Shown in pieces: positions 53,238-61,589 of a stretch of 64,000 nucleotides of DNA; position 1 is the first letter of the stretch, and each line of letters opens with the position of its first letter. Source of the DNA: Caballeronia sordidicola (GTDB lineage Bacteria; Pseudomonadota; Gammaproteobacteria; Burkholderiales; Burkholderiaceae); contig NZ_JNFG01000199.1 in assembly GCF_000729995.1 (NCBI RefSeq), positions 248,001-312,000 of the forward strand. Reading direction: 5' to 3'. Position numbers and translations under genes: made by a program. Below the pieces are notes generated by a model. The model was not told where the DNA came from. It was given only the letters and a program-made list of their open reading frames with translations, and made no database searches.

Positions 53238-54185
53238 TCACAGGTCAAGCACCAGCATAGGTGAATTCGAGCGCGAACAGCACGGTAGAAAACAATCGTT
53301 GGCAGAGCGTTCCTCATCGGTCAGATAGACATCCCGATGATTTGGCACGCCGGACAGCACGCGCGTCAGGCAGGTGCCGCATACACCCTGCTCGCACGAG
53401 GTCGGGACCTCGACGCCCGCCGCCGTCAACGCCGCGATGACGCTTTGACCACCCTTGACGTCTATCACCTGCCCACTGATGGCCAGCTTGACCTGGAAAT
53501 CATCGCTCGCGGCCTCATGCTGCAGCACCGCCGCGAAGTATTCCCGATGCACGTTGCGCTCATCCCAACCCGCTGCAATCGCGGTGTCCAGCACCGCGCC
53601 TATGAACCCGGACGGGCCGCACACGTATAGATGCTTGCCGGGCTCAGGCGCGGCCAATAGCGCTCGGAGGTTCACGCGTTCGTCGGCAGGCGCGCTGTCG
53701 AAGTATAGATAAACACGGCTCCCAAACCGCGCCTCAGCCAGTTGTTCACGGAACGCGGCGCGCGCCGGATCGCGCGTGCAATAGTGCATCTCGAACGACG
53801 CCCCAGAAGTCGCGAGATGCTCGGCCATGCCGAGAATCGGCGTCACGCCGATACCGCCCGCCAGCAACAACGAATGGCTAGCCGCCTGCGCCAACGGGAA
53901 GTGATTCTTCGGTTCGCTGATTTCCAGCAGACTGCCTTCGCTCAGCGCGTGCATTGCGACCGAACCGCCCCGCGAATTCGCTTCGCGCAACACGCCGATC
54001 TTGTACCGATTGGTATCGTCGGGATGATTGCACAGCGAATACTGGCGCACGAGTCCATCGCTCAGGTGGACATCGATGTGCGCACCCGCCGAGGCGGCAG
54101 GCAACGCCGAACCGTCGGGTCTTGCCAGTTCGAACGCGCAGATATCGGTGGCTACGTCGTATTTACGAATGATCCTGACTTGCAT
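53238..54185 (-). CDS. vanB: Vanillate O-demethylase reductase subunit (VanB-like)
   Basis: The 315-aa iron-sulfur flavoprotein passes electrons from NADH to the Rieske oxygenase. It has an N-terminal flavin-binding barrel with VRQYSLCNHPDDTNRYKIGV near 50, an NAD-binding domain with LLLAGGIGVTPILGMAEHLA near 107-126 and LYVCGPSGFIGAVLD near 190. The C-terminal plant-type [2Fe-2S] domain has EVPTSCEQGVCGTCLTRVLS followed by a later Cys in DCFLPCCSR. Eight bp separate its start from the vanA stop, so they are cotranscribed. Confidence 0.93.
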   Translation of the reverse strand: MQVRIIRKYDVATDICAFELARPDGSALPAASAGAHIDVHLSDGLVRQYSLCNHPDDTNRYKIGVLREANSRGGSVAMHALSEGSLLEISEPKNHFPLAQAASHSLLLAGGIGVTPILGMAEHLATSGASFEMHYCTRDPARAAFREQLAEARFGSRVYLYFDSAPADERVNLRALLAAPEPGKHLYVCGPSGFIGAVLDTAIAAGWDERNVHREYFAAVLQHEAASDDFQVKLAISGQVIDVKGGQSVIAALTAAGVEVPTSCEQGVCGTCLTRVLSGVPNHRDVYLTDEERSANDCFLPCCSRSNSPMLVLDL

Positions 54186-54193
54186 GCCGAACC

Positions 54194-55240
54194 TCAGGAC
54201 AAAGCCGCGACAGGCTGACGCTCGCCCGCGATGAGCCGCTCGATGATCCGGCGTGACTGAACACCGCCCGCATCGATATTCAGCTTGAGCAGGTTGCGCT
54301 CCGGATGCGCCAGCAGATTGCGCTGCTGCGCCTCAAGCATCTCGAGGTCTTCAGCGAAAATCTTCCCCTGACCCTCCCGGATCGTCTCCGTAAGCTTCGT
54401 GTCTTGCGGATTGAAGTTGCGCGCCATGCCCCAGAAATACCAGATCGACGTATCAGTCTCCGGCGTGATGAAATCGACCACGATGCTCGACGCCTTGTGC
54501 TGCGGCTCAGCGTGATAACCACCTTTGCCCGCATGCGCCACGCCCACCTCGATCATGACGTGGCTCGGCGGCGTGAAGCGGCAGATTTGCCAGCGGTCGC
54601 ACGGCACGTTGTTCGCGAGCCCATTGCCGCGCAGCGCTGCCGCCCAGAACGGCGGCGGCATGATGTTTTCCATGAAACGGCGGGTCACGACCGTGTCGCC
54701 TTCGACCTTCGTCTCCGGCGCGGCTTCCTCGATTTCCGCCTGTCCGATACTTGATGCGTGCACGTACGTCTCGTGCGTCAGGTCCATCAGGTTGTCGATC
54801 ATCAGGCGGTAATCGCAGGCGATGTGATACAGGCCGCCACCGTGTGCCCATTCGGGGCTTTCCGCCCATTCGAGATGATGGATCTTGGCCGGATCGGCCT
54901 GCAGCGGATCGCCAGGCCATACCCAGATGAAACCGTAACGCTCAACCGCAGGAAAACGGCGGATCGCGGGAAACCCGCCGACCCGCTGTCCGGGCATGCC
55001 GCTGCATTTGCCCTCCACGCCCATCGTCAGCCCGTGATAACCGCAGACCAGTTGGCCCTCGCGCATGAAACCCAGCGAAAGGGGCGCGCCGCGGTGCGGG
55101 CAGAAATCTTCGAGCGCGGCGACCGCGCCATCGGGACCGCGAAACAGCACCATGCTCTCGTTGCAAATTCGGCGGCCGAGCGGACGGCCAGCAATTTCAT
55201 CTGGCGTGCATGCCACGTACCAGGCATTTTTCAGGAACAT
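54194..55240 (-). CDS. vanA: Vanillate O-demethylase oxygenase subunit (VanA-like)
   Basis: The 348-aa Rieske oxygenase has FCPHRGAPLSLG and LVCGYHGLTMG with ligands Cys47, His49, Cys66 and His69. The mononuclear iron site lies in YRLMIDNLMDLTHETYVHAS near 145-165 (Asp and two His). This length and motif spacing fit VanA, which demethylates vanillate to protocatechuate and formaldehyde. GGTGGAGAC before the ATG and a TGTATACA palindrome just upstream support regulation at the promoter. Protocatechuate formed here could enter the ring-cleavage route whose lower genes lie at 604-6679. Confidence 0.92.
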   Translation of the reverse strand: MFLKNAWYVACTPDEIAGRPLGRRICNESMVLFRGPDGAVAALEDFCPHRGAPLSLGFMREGQLVCGYHGLTMGVEGKCSGMPGQRVGGFPAIRRFPAVERYGFIWVWPGDPLQADPAKIHHLEWAESPEWAHGGGLYHIACDYRLMIDNLMDLTHETYVHASSIGQAEIEEAAPETKVEGDTVVTRRFMENIMPPPFWAAALRGNGLANNVPCDRWQICRFTPPSHVMIEVGVAHAGKGGYHAEPQHKASSIVVDFITPETDTSIWYFWGMARNFNPQDTKLTETIREGQGKIFAEDLEMLEAQQRNLLAHPERNLLKLNIDAGGVQSRRIIERLIAGERQPVAALS

Positions 55241-55251
55241 GTCTCCACCTG

Positions 55252-55259
55252 TGTATACA
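55252..55259. promoter_or_regulatory. VanR-type palindrome next to the vanA start
   Basis: TGTATACA, read on the minus strand within ATTGTATACAC, lies 12 bp before the vanA ATG and just upstream of its ribosome site. It fits the FadR-subfamily T-x-G-T-x3-A-C-x-A pattern. Confidence 0.55.
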
Positions 55260-55379
55260 ATTTATCAAGAATTGATTTGAGTTATCGCAGATATATTTGA
55301 GGATATGGCCATTTTTAGGGCGAGTATTTCGATGCCTGCAAAAACAAGTTCCACCATCTCAGACATTCTGGGTGCCAAT

Positions 55380-55387
55380 TGTATACA
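55380..55387. promoter_or_regulatory. Second VanR-type palindrome
   Basis: TGTATACA within AATTGTATACAACT lies 140 bp upstream of vanA, centred 128 bp (about 12 helical turns) from the first copy. Two in-phase sites would allow looping. The interval is otherwise gene-free. Confidence 0.5.
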
Positions 55388-55461
55388 ACTAAGCGGTGAT
55401 GTCTAACTTTTCCCTTCAGTTCGCGGGTAAACATGAATACGATGCGCACACGCCGAAAAGC

Positions 55462-57261
55462 TCAGCTTCTGCCACTGCGCTTCGCGACCCGGTAGGCGAA
55501 CTGCGCGCGCGTCAAGCCGACAAGCCGCGCCGCCGCCGACACATTGCCGCCCGCGCGCGTGAGCGCATCGGCAAGCAATTGCGCCTCGGCCGCGTCGATC
55601 GAAACGAACGTAGGCAAGTTCGCCGTGGTGGCCCTCGGCAAGCCGTCCGGAGACTCGTCCGTTCGCTCTGCCCGCAGCATGCCGTGATCGACGGAATACA
55701 GCTCCGCAGCCGGCAATGGCTCATGGCGGAACAGATGAGCGAGATCGATCAGCTCGCCGTCATCGACAGCAATCACGCCACGCTCGACCATGTTGCGCAG
55801 CTCGCGAATGTTGCCGGGGAATGCATAGTTCAGCAGCGTGCGCCGCGCACGCTGCGTGAGGCCTGGCGTTATGCGGCCGTGCTCGTGGCGAAACTGCAGC
55901 AAGAAGCGCTCGATCAGCAAGGCAATGTCGTCGCGGCGTTCCCGCAACGGCGGAATCACGATCGGGAAGATATTGAGCCTGTAGAACAGATCCTCGCGAA
56001 ACCGGCCGCGCTTCACCTGTTCGCGCAACTCGACATTGGTCGCGGCGATCACGCGGACATCGACCCGCAACGAGCGCGTCCCGCCAACCCGCTCAACCTC
56101 GCGCTCCTGCAGCACGCGCAGCAGTTTGCCCTGCGCGGCATACGGCAGGCTGCCGATCTCATCGAGAAACAAGGTGCCGCCCGCCGCGCGTTCGAAACGG
56201 CCCGCGCGCGTCTGCATGGCCCCGGTGAATGCGCCGCGCTCGACACCAAACATCTCGGCCTCGATCAGCGTGTCCGGTAACGCTGCGCAGTTCACTGCGA
56301 CGAACGGACCCGACGCGCGGCGGCTACGCCGGTGCAGCGTCGCCGCGAACAATTCCTTGCCCACGCCTGACTCACCGGTCAGCAGAACGGCGGTGTCGGT
56401 TGGCGCCACGCGCGCCATTGCATCGCGTGCCGCGACGAAGGCGGCCGAATGTCCTACCAGACCTTCGTCCGCGACAGATTCTGTCGGCTCGGCCGGGCGT
56501 CGGATTGGCGGGCCCTTGGCCTCGGAATGGGTCGCCGCGCCGACGGCTGTGACCGGCGGGTCCAGATAGCGCAGATCGTCCGAGACGTCGTCCCAGCGCT
56601 GCGCATTGCGCCCAACCACGCGGCACACCGCGCTGCCCATCGCCCGGCATTCGACTTCGCGAAAAATCACGAGCGTTCCGGTCAGGGCCGTCACATAGCC
56701 CATCGCGTAACCGAGTTCCATCCAGCAGGCCGGCTCGTTACCAACGCCGTAAGCGGCGATATGCTCATCCGCCTCGGACGAGTGATGCCAGAGAAATTCG
56801 CCGTCGTAGCGCCCGGTCGCGGCGTTGAACGCAAAATGCAGCGGCTCGACCTTGACCACGCCTTCGAGCGCATGAAGACGTGTGCCTGCAGCAAGCAGCG
56901 ACGCGCCATCGGCCGCGGGCCAGCGTTGCCGGACCAGCGCCGCGTCGCGTGCGCCGGATGCGTAACCCGCTCGCGTCAGCAGGCGGCGCGCGGATCCAGC
57001 GCCGACACATTCGATCAACTCGCGCCGCAGCGAACCAAACGATGCGCTGTGCAGCAACAGCATCCGCTGGTCGTTGAGCCAGATCCGTCCATCGCCGGGT
57101 GAGAAGAACAGGCATTCGGCAAGATCGCCGAGCGTCGGCACAGCACCCACGTCGAGATGAGCACTGTCGCCGGCCTTCATCAGCGCACCGGATAAGCGCG
57201 CCGCGTCGGCGAGCGAGACTCTGCCCGGACCGGTATGCAATTGCGTGATCGAATCGAGCAT
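55462..57261 (-). CDS. Sigma-54-dependent activator of XylR/DmpR type
   Basis: The 599-aa regulator has an N-terminal XylR_N/V4R aromatic-sensing region at about 15-215 (LTRAGYASGARDAALVRQRW, LGYAMGYVTALTGTLVIFRE, with Cys residues near 179 and 205-213). A linker and an AAA+ domain follow. Walker A is LLTGESGVGKE at 293-303, the sigma-54 loop EAEMFGVERGAFTGA is at 334-348 and Walker B GGTLFLDEIG at 361-370. A C-terminal Fis-type helix-turn-helix has GGNVSAAARLVGLTRAQFAY. GGAG before the ATG at 57261 supports the start. It is divergent from an aldehyde/alcohol dehydrogenase pair that has an exact sigma-54 promoter, so it probably activates them in response to a phenolic compound. Confidence 0.92.
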   Translation of the reverse strand: MLDSITQLHTGPGRVSLADAARLSGALMKAGDSAHLDVGAVPTLGDLAECLFFSPGDGRIWLNDQRMLLLHSASFGSLRRELIECVGAGSARRLLTRAGYASGARDAALVRQRWPAADGASLLAAGTRLHALEGVVKVEPLHFAFNAATGRYDGEFLWHHSSEADEHIAAYGVGNEPACWMELGYAMGYVTALTGTLVIFREVECRAMGSAVCRVVGRNAQRWDDVSDDLRYLDPPVTAVGAATHSEAKGPPIRRPAEPTESVADEGLVGHSAAFVAARDAMARVAPTDTAVLLTGESGVGKELFAATLHRRSRRASGPFVAVNCAALPDTLIEAEMFGVERGAFTGAMQTRAGRFERAAGGTLFLDEIGSLPYAAQGKLLRVLQEREVERVGGTRSLRVDVRVIAATNVELREQVKRGRFREDLFYRLNIFPIVIPPLRERRDDIALLIERFLLQFRHEHGRITPGLTQRARRTLLNYAFPGNIRELRNMVERGVIAVDDGELIDLAHLFRHEPLPAAELYSVDHGMLRAERTDESPDGLPRATTANLPTFVSIDAAEAQLLADALTRAGGNVSAAARLVGLTRAQFAYRVAKRSGRS

Positions 57262-57328
57262 CTCGTCTCCTTTCGTTTCCCTTTGCGTCTTTGCCTCAAA
57301 GACGTGCAACCAGAGATTCGTCGAATAG

Positions 57329-57382
57329 TTATTTGATGAAATCATTAAAACTCATATTACTTATTTGATATAACTTTTATCA
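57329..57382. promoter_or_regulatory. Paired enhancer-like repeats for the sigma-54 activator
   Basis: TTATTTGAT occurs at 57329-57337 and 57361-57369, 32 bp apart (three helical turns), each followed by ATCAT, giving two imperfect palindromes. They lie about 160-200 bp upstream of the sigma-54 promoter, where XylR-type activators bind, and are strikingly AT-rich against flanking DNA. Confidence 0.55.
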
Positions 57383-57527
57383 TTTGCGCAAGCTGAGGAT
57401 GTCCCGGCCATGCCGCCGGCTGGTTCTCAGGCGCCACTATCATGCGAGATGCTGCTGTCGCTCATACAGTCCCACCAGCGCTTCTGTGCATGGAGACGGC
57501 AAGCTTGCGCGGCGCGCGCCATGGCAA

Positions 57528-57543
57528 TGGCACGGCTATTGCA
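57528..57543 (+). promoter_or_regulatory. Sigma-54 promoter of the aldehyde dehydrogenase operon
   Basis: TGGCACGGCTATTGCA matches the -24/-12 consensus TGGCACG-N4-TTGCA at every defined position. It lies 64 bp upstream of the ATG at 57608 and is on the same strand. Confidence 0.85.
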
Positions 57544-57607
57544 AAGAACCTGCGTGAGCTGGCTCAAAGCCCAATGCTCATCCAATCAAATCAAGGAGAC
57601 AAACAAC

Positions 57608-59089
57608 ATGGCAGATACGCAACCGAACCCGCTCATCGATCACAGGCTCTGGACCGGCTGCCTGTTCGGCGGCGCGAACGGCACCTGGTACGCGGCCAGC
57701 GAGACGCGCGACGTCATCGAACCCGCTACGGGAGAACGCCTCGCTCAGGTCGGTCTTGCGCGCCCGGCGGACGCCGCGCGCGCCACCGCTCACGCCGCCG
57801 CGGCGCAACCCGCATGGGCCGCGCTTGCGCCACGCGAGCGTGCAGCCGTATTTCGCCGCGCCGCCGCCGCCTTCGAACGCGACGCCGCCGCGCTCGCGCT
57901 CTACATCGCCCGCGAAACCGGCGGCATCCTCGCGAAGGCGCAGCACGAAGTCACCGAAGCCGCGACGCTCCTGCACATCGCAGCCAGTTTGCCGCTGCAG
58001 CCGCAGGGGCTCGTGCTGCCGACAACAGCCGGCCGTCTCAGCTACGCGCGGCGCGTCCCGCATGGTGTAGTCGGCGTGATCTCGCCATTCAACTTTCCGT
58101 TGATCCTGTCGATGCGCTCCGTCGCGCCGGCACTCGCGACCGGCAATGCCGTCGTGCTCAAGCCCGATCCGCAAACGCCCGTCTCCGGAGGTTTCCTGAT
58201 CGCCCGCGCATTCGAGGAAGCGGGCCTGCCGCCGGGCCTGCTGCAAGTGTTGCCCGGCGACGCGGATGCCGGCGCCGCAGTCGTCGAAGCGCGCGAGGTC
58301 GGGATGATCGCCTTCACCGGTTCGACCGCAGCGGGGCGCAAGGTCGGTGAACTTGCGGGACGCCATCTGAAGAAGGTCTCGCTCGAACTCGGCGGCAAAA
58401 ACACGCTGATCGTGCTCGATGATGCAGACCTCGACGTCGCCGCGAGCAATGCCGCGTTCGGCGCGTTTTTTCATCAAGGCCAGATCTGCATGGCGACGGG
58501 ACGCATCGTTGCGCATCGCAAGATTGCCGCGGAGCTGACGCGACGGCTCATCGAGAAGGCCAACCATTTGCCGGTCGGCAATCCTGCGAGCGGCACCGTC
58601 GCGCTGGGACCTGTCATCAACGCGCGGCAATTGCAGCAGATCGACTCGATCGTGCGCGCCTCGGTTGAGGCTGGCGCGGTGCTCGAAGCGGGCGGCGCCT
58701 ACGAACAGCTTTTCTACAAGCCAACGGTGTTGTCGAACGTTCAACCCGGCATGCGCGCATTCGATGAGGAGATCTTCGGGCCGGTTGCGGCCATCACACC
58801 GTTCGATACGGACGACGAAGCCGTCGCCCTCGCGAATCGCACTGAATACGGCCTGTCATGCGCGGTGATCGGCGCCTCGGTGGGTCGCGCAATGGCGATC
58901 GGCGAGCGGTTGAAGTGTGGCCTTCTGCACATCAACGATCAGACCGTTGCGGACGAATGCGTGAACCCGTTCGGCGGACGCGGTCAGTCAGGCAACGGCG
59001 GCAACGTGGGCGGCCCATCCGACCTGGACGAGTACACGCAATGGCAATGGGTCACGGTGAAAGAAGCCGCCCGCTCAACGCCTTTCTAA
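57608..59089 (+). CDS. vdh: Aryl aldehyde dehydrogenase (vanillin/benzaldehyde dehydrogenase type)
   Basis: The 493-aa NAD(P)-dependent enzyme has PHGVVGVISPFNFPLILSMR near 151-170 and VVLKPDPQTPVSGG near 182. The catalytic Glu is in KKVSLELGGKN (Glu260) and the nucleophile Cys in FFHQGQICMATGRI (Cys294). The N-terminus WTGCLFGGANGTWYAASETR matches the XylC/Vdh subgroup. It would oxidise vanillin or another aryl aldehyde to the acid, which VanAB can process further. AAGGAG upstream of 57608 supports this start. The longer frame from 57410 crosses the sigma-54 promoter and is not credible. Alcohol dehydrogenase follows after 34 bp. Confidence 0.9.
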   Translation: MADTQPNPLIDHRLWTGCLFGGANGTWYAASETRDVIEPATGERLAQVGLARPADAARATAHAAAAQPAWAALAPRERAAVFRRAAAAFERDAAALALYIARETGGILAKAQHEVTEAATLLHIAASLPLQPQGLVLPTTAGRLSYARRVPHGVVGVISPFNFPLILSMRSVAPALATGNAVVLKPDPQTPVSGGFLIARAFEEAGLPPGLLQVLPGDADAGAAVVEAREVGMIAFTGSTAAGRKVGELAGRHLKKVSLELGGKNTLIVLDDADLDVAASNAAFGAFFHQGQICMATGRIVAHRKIAAELTRRLIEKANHLPVGNPASGTVALGPVINARQLQQIDSIVRASVEAGAVLEAGGAYEQLFYKPTVLSNVQPGMRAFDEEIFGPVAAITPFDTDDEAVALANRTEYGLSCAVIGASVGRAMAIGERLKCGLLHINDQTVADECVNPFGGRGQSGNGGNVGGPSDLDEYTQWQWVTVKEAARSTPF

Positions 59090-59123
59090 CGACAGACGAT
59101 AAACAACAACAAGGAGACGAACG

Positions 59124-60221
59124 ATGAAAATCCAGGCTGCCGTGGTGCGAGACAAAGGTGGACCGCTCACGCTGGAAACACTCGAGCTCGAAGACCCGCG
59201 CGACGACGAAATTCTCGTGCGCGTCGTGGCAACCGGCGTCTGCCACACCGACGTCGTGGTGCGCGACGGCCTGTTGCCGACGCCGCATCCAGTGGTGCTC
59301 GGCCACGAGGGCGCGGGCGTCGTCGAGCGGGTGGGACGCAACGTGACCAAGGTTGCGCCAGGCGACGCCGTCGTCATGACCTACGACTCGTGCGGACAAT
59401 GTCCGTCCTGCGCGGCGCATGCGCAGAGCTATTGCCACGCCTTTTTCCCCCGCAACTTCTTCGGCACTCGTGCGGATGGGAGTAGCGCGCTGTCGAAGGA
59501 AGGCGAGCGGATTCACGGCAATTTCTTCGGTCAGTCGTCGTTTGCAACGCACGCGCTATGTCACGAACGCAATATTGTGAAGGTGCCCGGCGACGCGCCG
59601 CTCGAACTGCTCGGCCCGCTTGCGTGCGGCGTGCAGACCGGCGCCGGCGCCGTCTTGAACGCACTGCGCGTACCGGCCGGCGCATCATTCGCGGTATTCG
59701 GCGCCGGCTCCGTCGGGCTTTCAGCGGTGATGGCCGCGCGCGTCGCCGGAGCAACGACGATCGTGGCAATCGACCTGCATGAGGAGCGGCTCGACTTCGC
59801 GCGCAACGTGGGTGCGACGCATACGCTAAACCCGTCGCGCGACGACGTGGTCGCGTCGCTCATTGCGTTGACAGGCTACGGAATCGACTATGTGCTCGAC
59901 ACGACCGGCGTCGCAAAAGTGATCCGCCAGGCCGCCGATAGTCTGGCCCCGCGGGGCACCTGCGGCGTGCTCGGTGCGTCGGCGCTCGGCACCGAGATTG
60001 TGCTCGATGAGGTGCATTTCATGAGCGGCGGCCGCCGGTTGATGGGGATCGTCGAAGGTGAGTCGAATCCGGATACCTTCATCCCGATGCTGATCGAACT
60101 GCACCGCCAGGGGCGCTTTCCGTTCGACCGGATGGTGAAGTTCTATTCGCTCGGCGAGATCAATACGGCAATTGCCGATTCACTCGAAGGACGCACGATC
60201 AAGCCGATCGTTCGCATGTAG
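59124..60221 (+). CDS. Zinc-dependent aryl alcohol dehydrogenase (XylB-like)
   Basis: The 365-aa medium-chain dehydrogenase has catalytic-zinc ligands Cys40 and His61 in TGVCHTDVVV and VVLGHEGAGVVERVG. Structural zinc cysteines are in DSCGQCPSCAAHAQSYC (90, 93, 96, 104). The Rossmann motif SFAVFGAGSVGLSAVMAARV is near 190. It belongs with benzyl/coniferyl alcohol dehydrogenases and would convert an aryl alcohol such as vanillyl or coniferyl alcohol to the aldehyde used by its upstream partner. AAGGAG precedes its ATG. A hairpin terminator follows. Confidence 0.9.
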   Translation: MKIQAAVVRDKGGPLTLETLELEDPRDDEILVRVVATGVCHTDVVVRDGLLPTPHPVVLGHEGAGVVERVGRNVTKVAPGDAVVMTYDSCGQCPSCAAHAQSYCHAFFPRNFFGTRADGSSALSKEGERIHGNFFGQSSFATHALCHERNIVKVPGDAPLELLGPLACGVQTGAGAVLNALRVPAGASFAVFGAGSVGLSAVMAARVAGATTIVAIDLHEERLDFARNVGATHTLNPSRDDVVASLIALTGYGIDYVLDTTGVAKVIRQAADSLAPRGTCGVLGASALGTEIVLDEVHFMSGGRRLMGIVEGESNPDTFIPMLIELHRQGRFPFDRMVKFYSLGEINTAIADSLEGRTIKPIVRM

Positions 60222-60239
60222 GTCCACGCAGCAAAGGAG

Positions 60240-60271
60240 TGCGAGCGCCGGTCATCAAACCGGCGCTCGCA
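60240..60271. terminator. Strong hairpin between convergent operons
   Basis: TGCGAGCGCCGGT at 60240-60252 pairs perfectly with ACCGGCGCTCGCA at 60259-60271 around CATCAA. It lies 18 bp past the alcohol dehydrogenase stop and before the end of the opposing operon. No T-run follows, but a 13-bp GC-rich stem in this position suggests a bidirectional transcript end. Confidence 0.65.
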
Positions 60272-60349
60272 TGAGAAGTCTTGCTGGATCTGTTACGTGA
60301 GCGCGAAAGCGACAGCGCAGGTAAAGCCTGCCCGCCGCCACCCGTGTGC

Positions 60350-60685
60350 TTAACGCAATGCGCCGCGCAACGCCTGTGCGAGTTGCTGTTGTGCAAGACG
60401 GGCCGCCGAAACGCCACCGCCCATGCTGATGAAGCCGTGCGCGAGCCCGTGATATTCGATCGTCGTCACGGCATTGCCGGCCGCAAGCAGGCGATCTCCG
60501 TAAAGCGGTCCGCCTGAGCCATCGATAGTGCGGTCGCGCACGTCTACGTCCACAGGCGCCACGTCGGCGGCCGCGAGGATTTGCCGGTACAAACTGCGGG
60601 CAGCGGCGGGCGGCAGGTCGCTAAGATCAGGCACACCGGCCGCGTGCGCCTGTGCAACGATGGCTTCGAGTTGTTTATCCAGCAT
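60350..60685 (-). pseudogene. Internally deleted alpha/beta hydrolase (HSL-like)
   Basis: The 111-aa frame joins an N-terminal segment (MLDKQLEAIVAQAHAAGVPD and AADVAPVDVDVRDRTIDGSG) directly to a C-terminal one (GDRLLAAGNAVTTIEYHGLA, HGFISMGGGVSAARLAQQQL). In hormone-sensitive-lipase-like hydrolases these flank about 200 residues containing HGGG and the G-D-S-A-G nucleophile. Both are missing, so only the His of the triad (in HGF) remains. The frame stays open across the junction, so the deletion was in frame or recent. It is the last gene of the feruloyl-CoA operon. Confidence 0.75.
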
Positions 60686-60730
60686 GAGTTGTCCCCGACA
60701 GCTGAGCGTGTGAGTACTGGAACTGAGTGA

Positions 60731-60812
60731 TCGTGGCGCCATCCTTTTCGCGGCGCCATCCTTATCGCGGCGCCATCCTTATCGCGGCGCCATCCTTATC
60801 GCGGCGCCATCC
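60731..60812. repeat. 17-bp tandem repeat, about five units, at the SDR gene end
   Basis: TCGCGGCGCCATCCTTA recurs with exact 17-bp period from 60731, the first unit with TCGTGG and TTT variants and the last ending at the SDR 3' end. Read on the minus strand each unit contains ATGGCGCCGCGATAA, that is the last codons and stop of the dehydrogenase gene (MAPR*). So the array is a duplication of the gene end. Confidence 0.85.
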
Positions 60813-61569
60813 GCAACGCGCCATCGAGCCGGATCACTTCGCCGTTCAGCGCGACATTACGCACGATATGCAGCGCCAGGTCAGCGTACTCCTCCGGCTT
60901 GCCGAGCCGCTTCGGAAACGGAATCGAAGCGGCGAGCGACTGTTGCACCTCGTCGGGCAGCGCATAAAGCAACGGCGTGAGGAAGAGCCCCGGCGCAATC
61001 GTCATCACGCGTACGCCGTATTGAGCAAGATCGCGAGCGAGCGGCAAGGTGAGCGAAACGAGGCCGCCCTTGGACGCCGCGTACGCGGCCTGCCCCACTT
61101 GTCCGTCGTACGCGGCGACCGAAGCCGTGCAAACAATGACACCACGCTCTCCGTCCGCCAGCGGCTCTGCACCCGTCATGCGTGCCGCTGCAATGCGGAC
61201 CACGTTGAACGTGCCGAGCAGATTCACGTTGATGACCCGCGCGAACTCCTCTTGCGGCATCGGCGCACCGTCACGCCCAACGAGCCGCTTCGCGCCGCCG
61301 ATCCCTGCGCAGTTGACCAGAATCCTCGCTACGCCGTGCACGCGCTCGCCGGCATCGATGGCCGCTTCGACCGAAGCCGCGTCCGTGATGTCGCAACACT
61401 TCGCGAACGCATTCGCACGGCCGAGCTCTTCAGCCAACGCCTGCGCCGCCGCTTCGTTCACGTCCAGCAATGTGACCCGTGCGCCGGCTGCAACCAGTGC
61501 ACGCGCTGTTTGCGCGCCAAGCCCCGATGCAGCGCCGGTGACGAGCGCGGCTTGTCCTTCTGCTTGCAT
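60796..61569 (-). CDS. Short-chain dehydrogenase, 3-hydroxyacyl-CoA type
   Basis: The 257-aa Rossmann enzyme has the cofactor motif LVTGAASGLGAQTARALVAA near 9-28 (TGxxxGxG), an acidic residue after strand 2 (LLDVNEAAAQ) suggesting NAD, NCAG near 88, and the Ser-Tyr-Lys triad in CTASVAAYDGQVGQAAYAAS and K. The closing region EEYADLALHIVRNVALNGEV resembles HSD10-like 3-hydroxyacyl-CoA dehydrogenases. In an operon with feruloyl-CoA synthase it may oxidise a 3-hydroxy-3-arylpropionyl-CoA intermediate (inference). It starts 20 bp after the amidohydrolase gene. Confidence 0.85.
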   Translation of the reverse strand: MQAEGQAALVTGAASGLGAQTARALVAAGARVTLLDVNEAAAQALAEELGRANAFAKCCDITDAASVEAAIDAGERVHGVARILVNCAGIGGAKRLVGRDGAPMPQEEFARVINVNLLGTFNVVRIAAARMTGAEPLADGERGVIVCTASVAAYDGQVGQAAYAASKGGLVSLTLPLARDLAQYGVRVMTIAPGLFLTPLLYALPDEVQQSLAASIPFPKRLGKPEEYADLALHIVRNVALNGEVIRLDGALRMAPR

Positions 61570-61589
61570 GTCTTCAGTCCCTTTAAAAA

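Noticed and set aside
57578..58744. A 388-codon frame antisense to the aldehyde dehydrogenase gene
   Set aside because: Product is a basic shadow with no domain. The sense strand encodes a complete, motif-rich enzyme.
60731..60812. Possible CRISPR array
   Set aside because: Units are 17 bp, directly adjacent and without variable spacers, so it is a plain tandem repeat.
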